Below, one piece after another: positions 17,437 to 20,000 of a stretch of 20,000 nt of DNA (position 1 is the stretch's first letter; each line of letters begins with the position of its first letter). Position numbers and translations under genes: made by a program. This DNA is from Glandiceps talaboti (lineage: Eukaryota > Hemichordata > Enteropneusta > Spengelidae), in assembly GCF_964340395.1 (NCBI RefSeq), contig NC_135559.1:7331259-7351258 (forward strand). The letters are read 5' to 3'. The notes beneath the pieces were generated by a model. That model was given only the letters and a program-made list of their open reading frames with translations, had not been told where the DNA came from and made no database searches.

Positions 17437-18652
17437 TTTTTGCTGAATGTTTAATAGTATTACATTCTCGCAAACCAGAGCTGTTATTTCTTCCGCGACA
17501 CTGCGAAATGCATCTAGGACGGTGCCGTAAAAGAGGCTGTGGTTTACGACGATGCAGTAGTCACGGATGCACCTGCAATTGACTGACCTCAAACCCAGTG
17601 TTAGGATAGAGCTTTATCTTACAAGTGATCAGATAAAACTTAAGTAGAGAAATGTCGGTTCCCACTATGCTATCAACTGTTCTAACAATGCCAGAATTAC
17701 AATTGTAATATCATAGAAGGCATCAATCAACATTAACATTATACTAGAATAATTATTCGCCGTCTTACGTATTTTACTAAACAATAGAAGAAAAATAGTA
17801 GATTTAGTGACAGGTTTGTTGAGAATTTAAAAAAAATCGTGTCGTCGCATCAATTCATGAGACAAAGACAATTGCCTAAGGCCTAAAACAATAATTGTTT
17901 GGTTTCGGTTACCCGACCCCACCTAGCTTTTCACTGCCGACCCTAAACTTTTTATTATGTATTCGAGAAATATTAATAAAATCGTCACGAAAACTAGTGG
18001 ATACAGAATCTGACATCAATTTAAAAAGACAATATAAAACTGTTCTTCCAATTTGTAATGGTTGTACATCTGATGAGAACCATTTGGAAGACAACTGGAA
18101 AACCTGAACTAGACACTCACAAAGAAAAAAGTATAAATTAATAAAATAAAATGAAAAATCTATCTACCCCACCTATTCTAAAATTGAGCGTTATCGGAAC
18201 CACATAATTTGTTTTATTAGGCCTAATGTTAATGTGGATGTGTGCCTATGATCTAGGCATTATATTGCTCATGCTTGTTTATTCCAATCAGTTCTACATA
18301 TCTCGCATTTACTAGTGATAATATCATTTAACCTGTTTCAGCATAGAAGTAGAAAAAACACATACTTCAGGTGAAATAGAAGGTAGCATAGGAAAATGGT
18401 CAGCTTTGGTTAGTGCTAGTGACATGATCTAGGATCGACGTAGCACATGTTTCATACTATGAATCTTAGTGACCTATATGTAAATTCATCACAATATATG
18501 AATATTAATCATTTCCGCTAACCTTTTGATGCCCCGGAAGTGTCAGTGCCATTACTTGGGGAGTCTGGTTTGTTTCCTTTGGGGGGAGACATCTTAGAAA
18601 CAGACCCAGAGGTTGGACCATCGACATTGGTTGTCGTGCTCACTCCTGCCAT
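16626..18652 (-). CDS. Candidate three-exon gene, unrecognised product
   Basis: Exon 1, 18652-18523, starts at ATG (cgATGGCA) and reads MAGVSTTTNVDGPTSGSVSK, then MSPPKGNKPDSPSNGTDTSG and ASK. It is a Ser, Thr and Pro-rich, probably disordered N terminus. Its donor AAAG|GTTAGC is phase 1. Exon 2, 17582-17464, joins in phase and reads NCRCIRDYCIVVNHSLFYGT, then VLDAFRSVAEEITALVCEN. It has a strong bias to C-ending codons, unlike the AT-rich surroundings, and ends at a weak donor AAT|GTAATA in phase 0. A possible exon 3, 16697-16626 (acceptor 'ctggcaatattcag'), reads TDEEIVEPRARKLFVIRSHI then LAI and a stop. Exons 1 and 2 have the better coding signal. The exon 2 acceptor ('ctgggtttgaggtcag') is pyrimidine-poor, and exon 3 is tentative. 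I do not recognise the protein. Confidence 0.35.
16963..17115 (+). CDS. Candidate start exon or small ORF
   Basis: An ATG in good context (gtgaaATGGCT) opens MAINTSDTETPW. A perfect donor GTAAGT follows directly at 16999, which would make a 36-nt first coding exon in phase 0. Without splicing there the frame stays open to a TAA at 17113-17115 (50 residues, including SSSNWRTLQQFEEVAPSSGI). A second donor-like GTAAAA lies at 17112. It lies antisense to the intron of the minus-strand candidate 16626-18652. No family was recognised. Confidence 0.25.
   Translation: MAINTSDTETPWVSLASQIRQSPSTSSSNWRTLQQFEEVAPSSGIRLVDG
17600..18520. other. No gene recognised; intron of the minus-strand candidate
   Basis: Mostly AT-rich. 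At 17895-18107 (+) there is an open stretch starting with a repeat-like 'ggttacccgaccccacctag' segment; I see no splice or start support for it. A 12-bp palindrome 'attaggcctaat' lies near 18217. A short splice-flanked segment (acceptor 'aacctgtttcag', donor TTCAG|GTGAAA, about 18343-18370, +) is too small to judge. Confidence 0.35.
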
Positions 18653-18824
18653 CGATGTAAACGAAAAGATAACATCTTAACAAACAGTACTAGTCCTATT
18701 TAAAGTTCCATTATTCAAAACGAAATTACTAGGCGAGACTGATGGTTGAGTTACTCAAGTCGCTGTACATGAACTCGGCTACTTGGAAAGATTAAAATGA
18801 CACCATTCGGTGGATTGGTAATGA

Positions 18825-19058
18825 GTCGCCCTGTTTTTGAAATTGAGATTTGAGGTCCATCCTGTTTTGAAACTTTTAAATGGGGAGGTGGTCACTGTGT
18901 TTTGGATTGTGATGTGCACGTGGATGACAGTTCATTTCTGCAATGCCATAACCGTGTCTAAATCGTGGTATTATTCTTGTCCCGAAGTCTCTAATACCAC
19001 AGCCGTCTCTCGTCAACCACAACTGTTACTGCTAACTATATATATACATTATACCTAA
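18825..19058 (+). CDS. Unassigned open segment, possible exon
   Basis: The frame is open from 18825 to a TAA at 19056-19058 with no ATG near its start. It includes FEVHPVLKLLNGEVVTVFWI, then VMCTWMTVHFCNAITVSKSW and YYSCPEVSNTTAVSRQPQ. A hydrophobic stretch (VVTVFWIVMCTWMTV) could be a membrane segment or signal, and NTT is a possible glycosylation site. Codons are purine-N-pyrimidine biased. The upstream acceptor is poor, so this may be coding relic or chance. Confidence 0.2.
   Translation, partial: VALFLKLRFEVHPVLKLLNGEVVTVFWIVMCTWMTVHFCNAITVSKSWYYSCPEVSNTTAVSRQPQLLLLTIYIHYT

Positions 19059-20000
<942 letters not shown>

Noticed and set aside
18050-18110. Second CTGATGAG hammerhead-like core near 18070
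   Set aside because: No stem II can be formed between CTGATGA and the downstream GAAA, so no hammerhead fold.

Overview
This window looks like nuclear DNA from an AT-rich, repeat-laden animal genome. The evidence is a single-exon rhodopsin-class GPCR, candidate short exons with eukaryotic splice sites, several long microsatellites, and truncated LINE (CR1/L2-like) fragments. There is no sign of operons, ribosome binding sites, CRISPR, rRNA or tRNA genes. A marine invertebrate is plausible from the divergent GPCR and the repeat style, but the species cannot be fixed from the sequence alone.

Layout: 1-1510 holds a degenerate ~110-bp tandem repeat broken by (TA)n arrays. 1511-3930 is non-coding as far as I can see, apart from a long hairpin at 2311-2406. 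3935-4650 and 5836-6245 are 3' ends of two degraded LINE reverse-transcriptase genes on the minus strand. 5064-5638 has a weak three-exon candidate gene (+). 6265-7600 holds a (GA)n array, a CpG-rich segment, a foldback sequence, a 52-bp direct repeat and a likely minus-strand first coding exon (7558-7522). 7895-9156 contains nested inverted-repeat (MITE/foldback-like) elements. 9619-10146 is a three-copy ~187-bp tandem repeat lying just downstream of the GPCR gene.

The one confident gene is the GPCR at 11523-10192 (-). It lacks several canonical class A residues and has a C-terminal tail built from eight 9-10-residue repeats. About 215 bp away, and divergent from it, begins a candidate multi-exon gene on the plus strand (11740-14933). 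Its middle part carries an old tandem segmental duplication bounded by (TACA)n arrays, which duplicates one candidate exon.

From 14934 to the end I see scattered candidate exons. The best are a minus-strand chain starting at 18652, a plus-strand small exon at 16963, a 19-bp-stem hairpin at 16033-16077, and a (GA)n array running off the window end. All multi-exon models here are built by eye from splice motifs, phase and codon pattern. They are hypotheses; in AT-rich DNA such chains can arise by chance.
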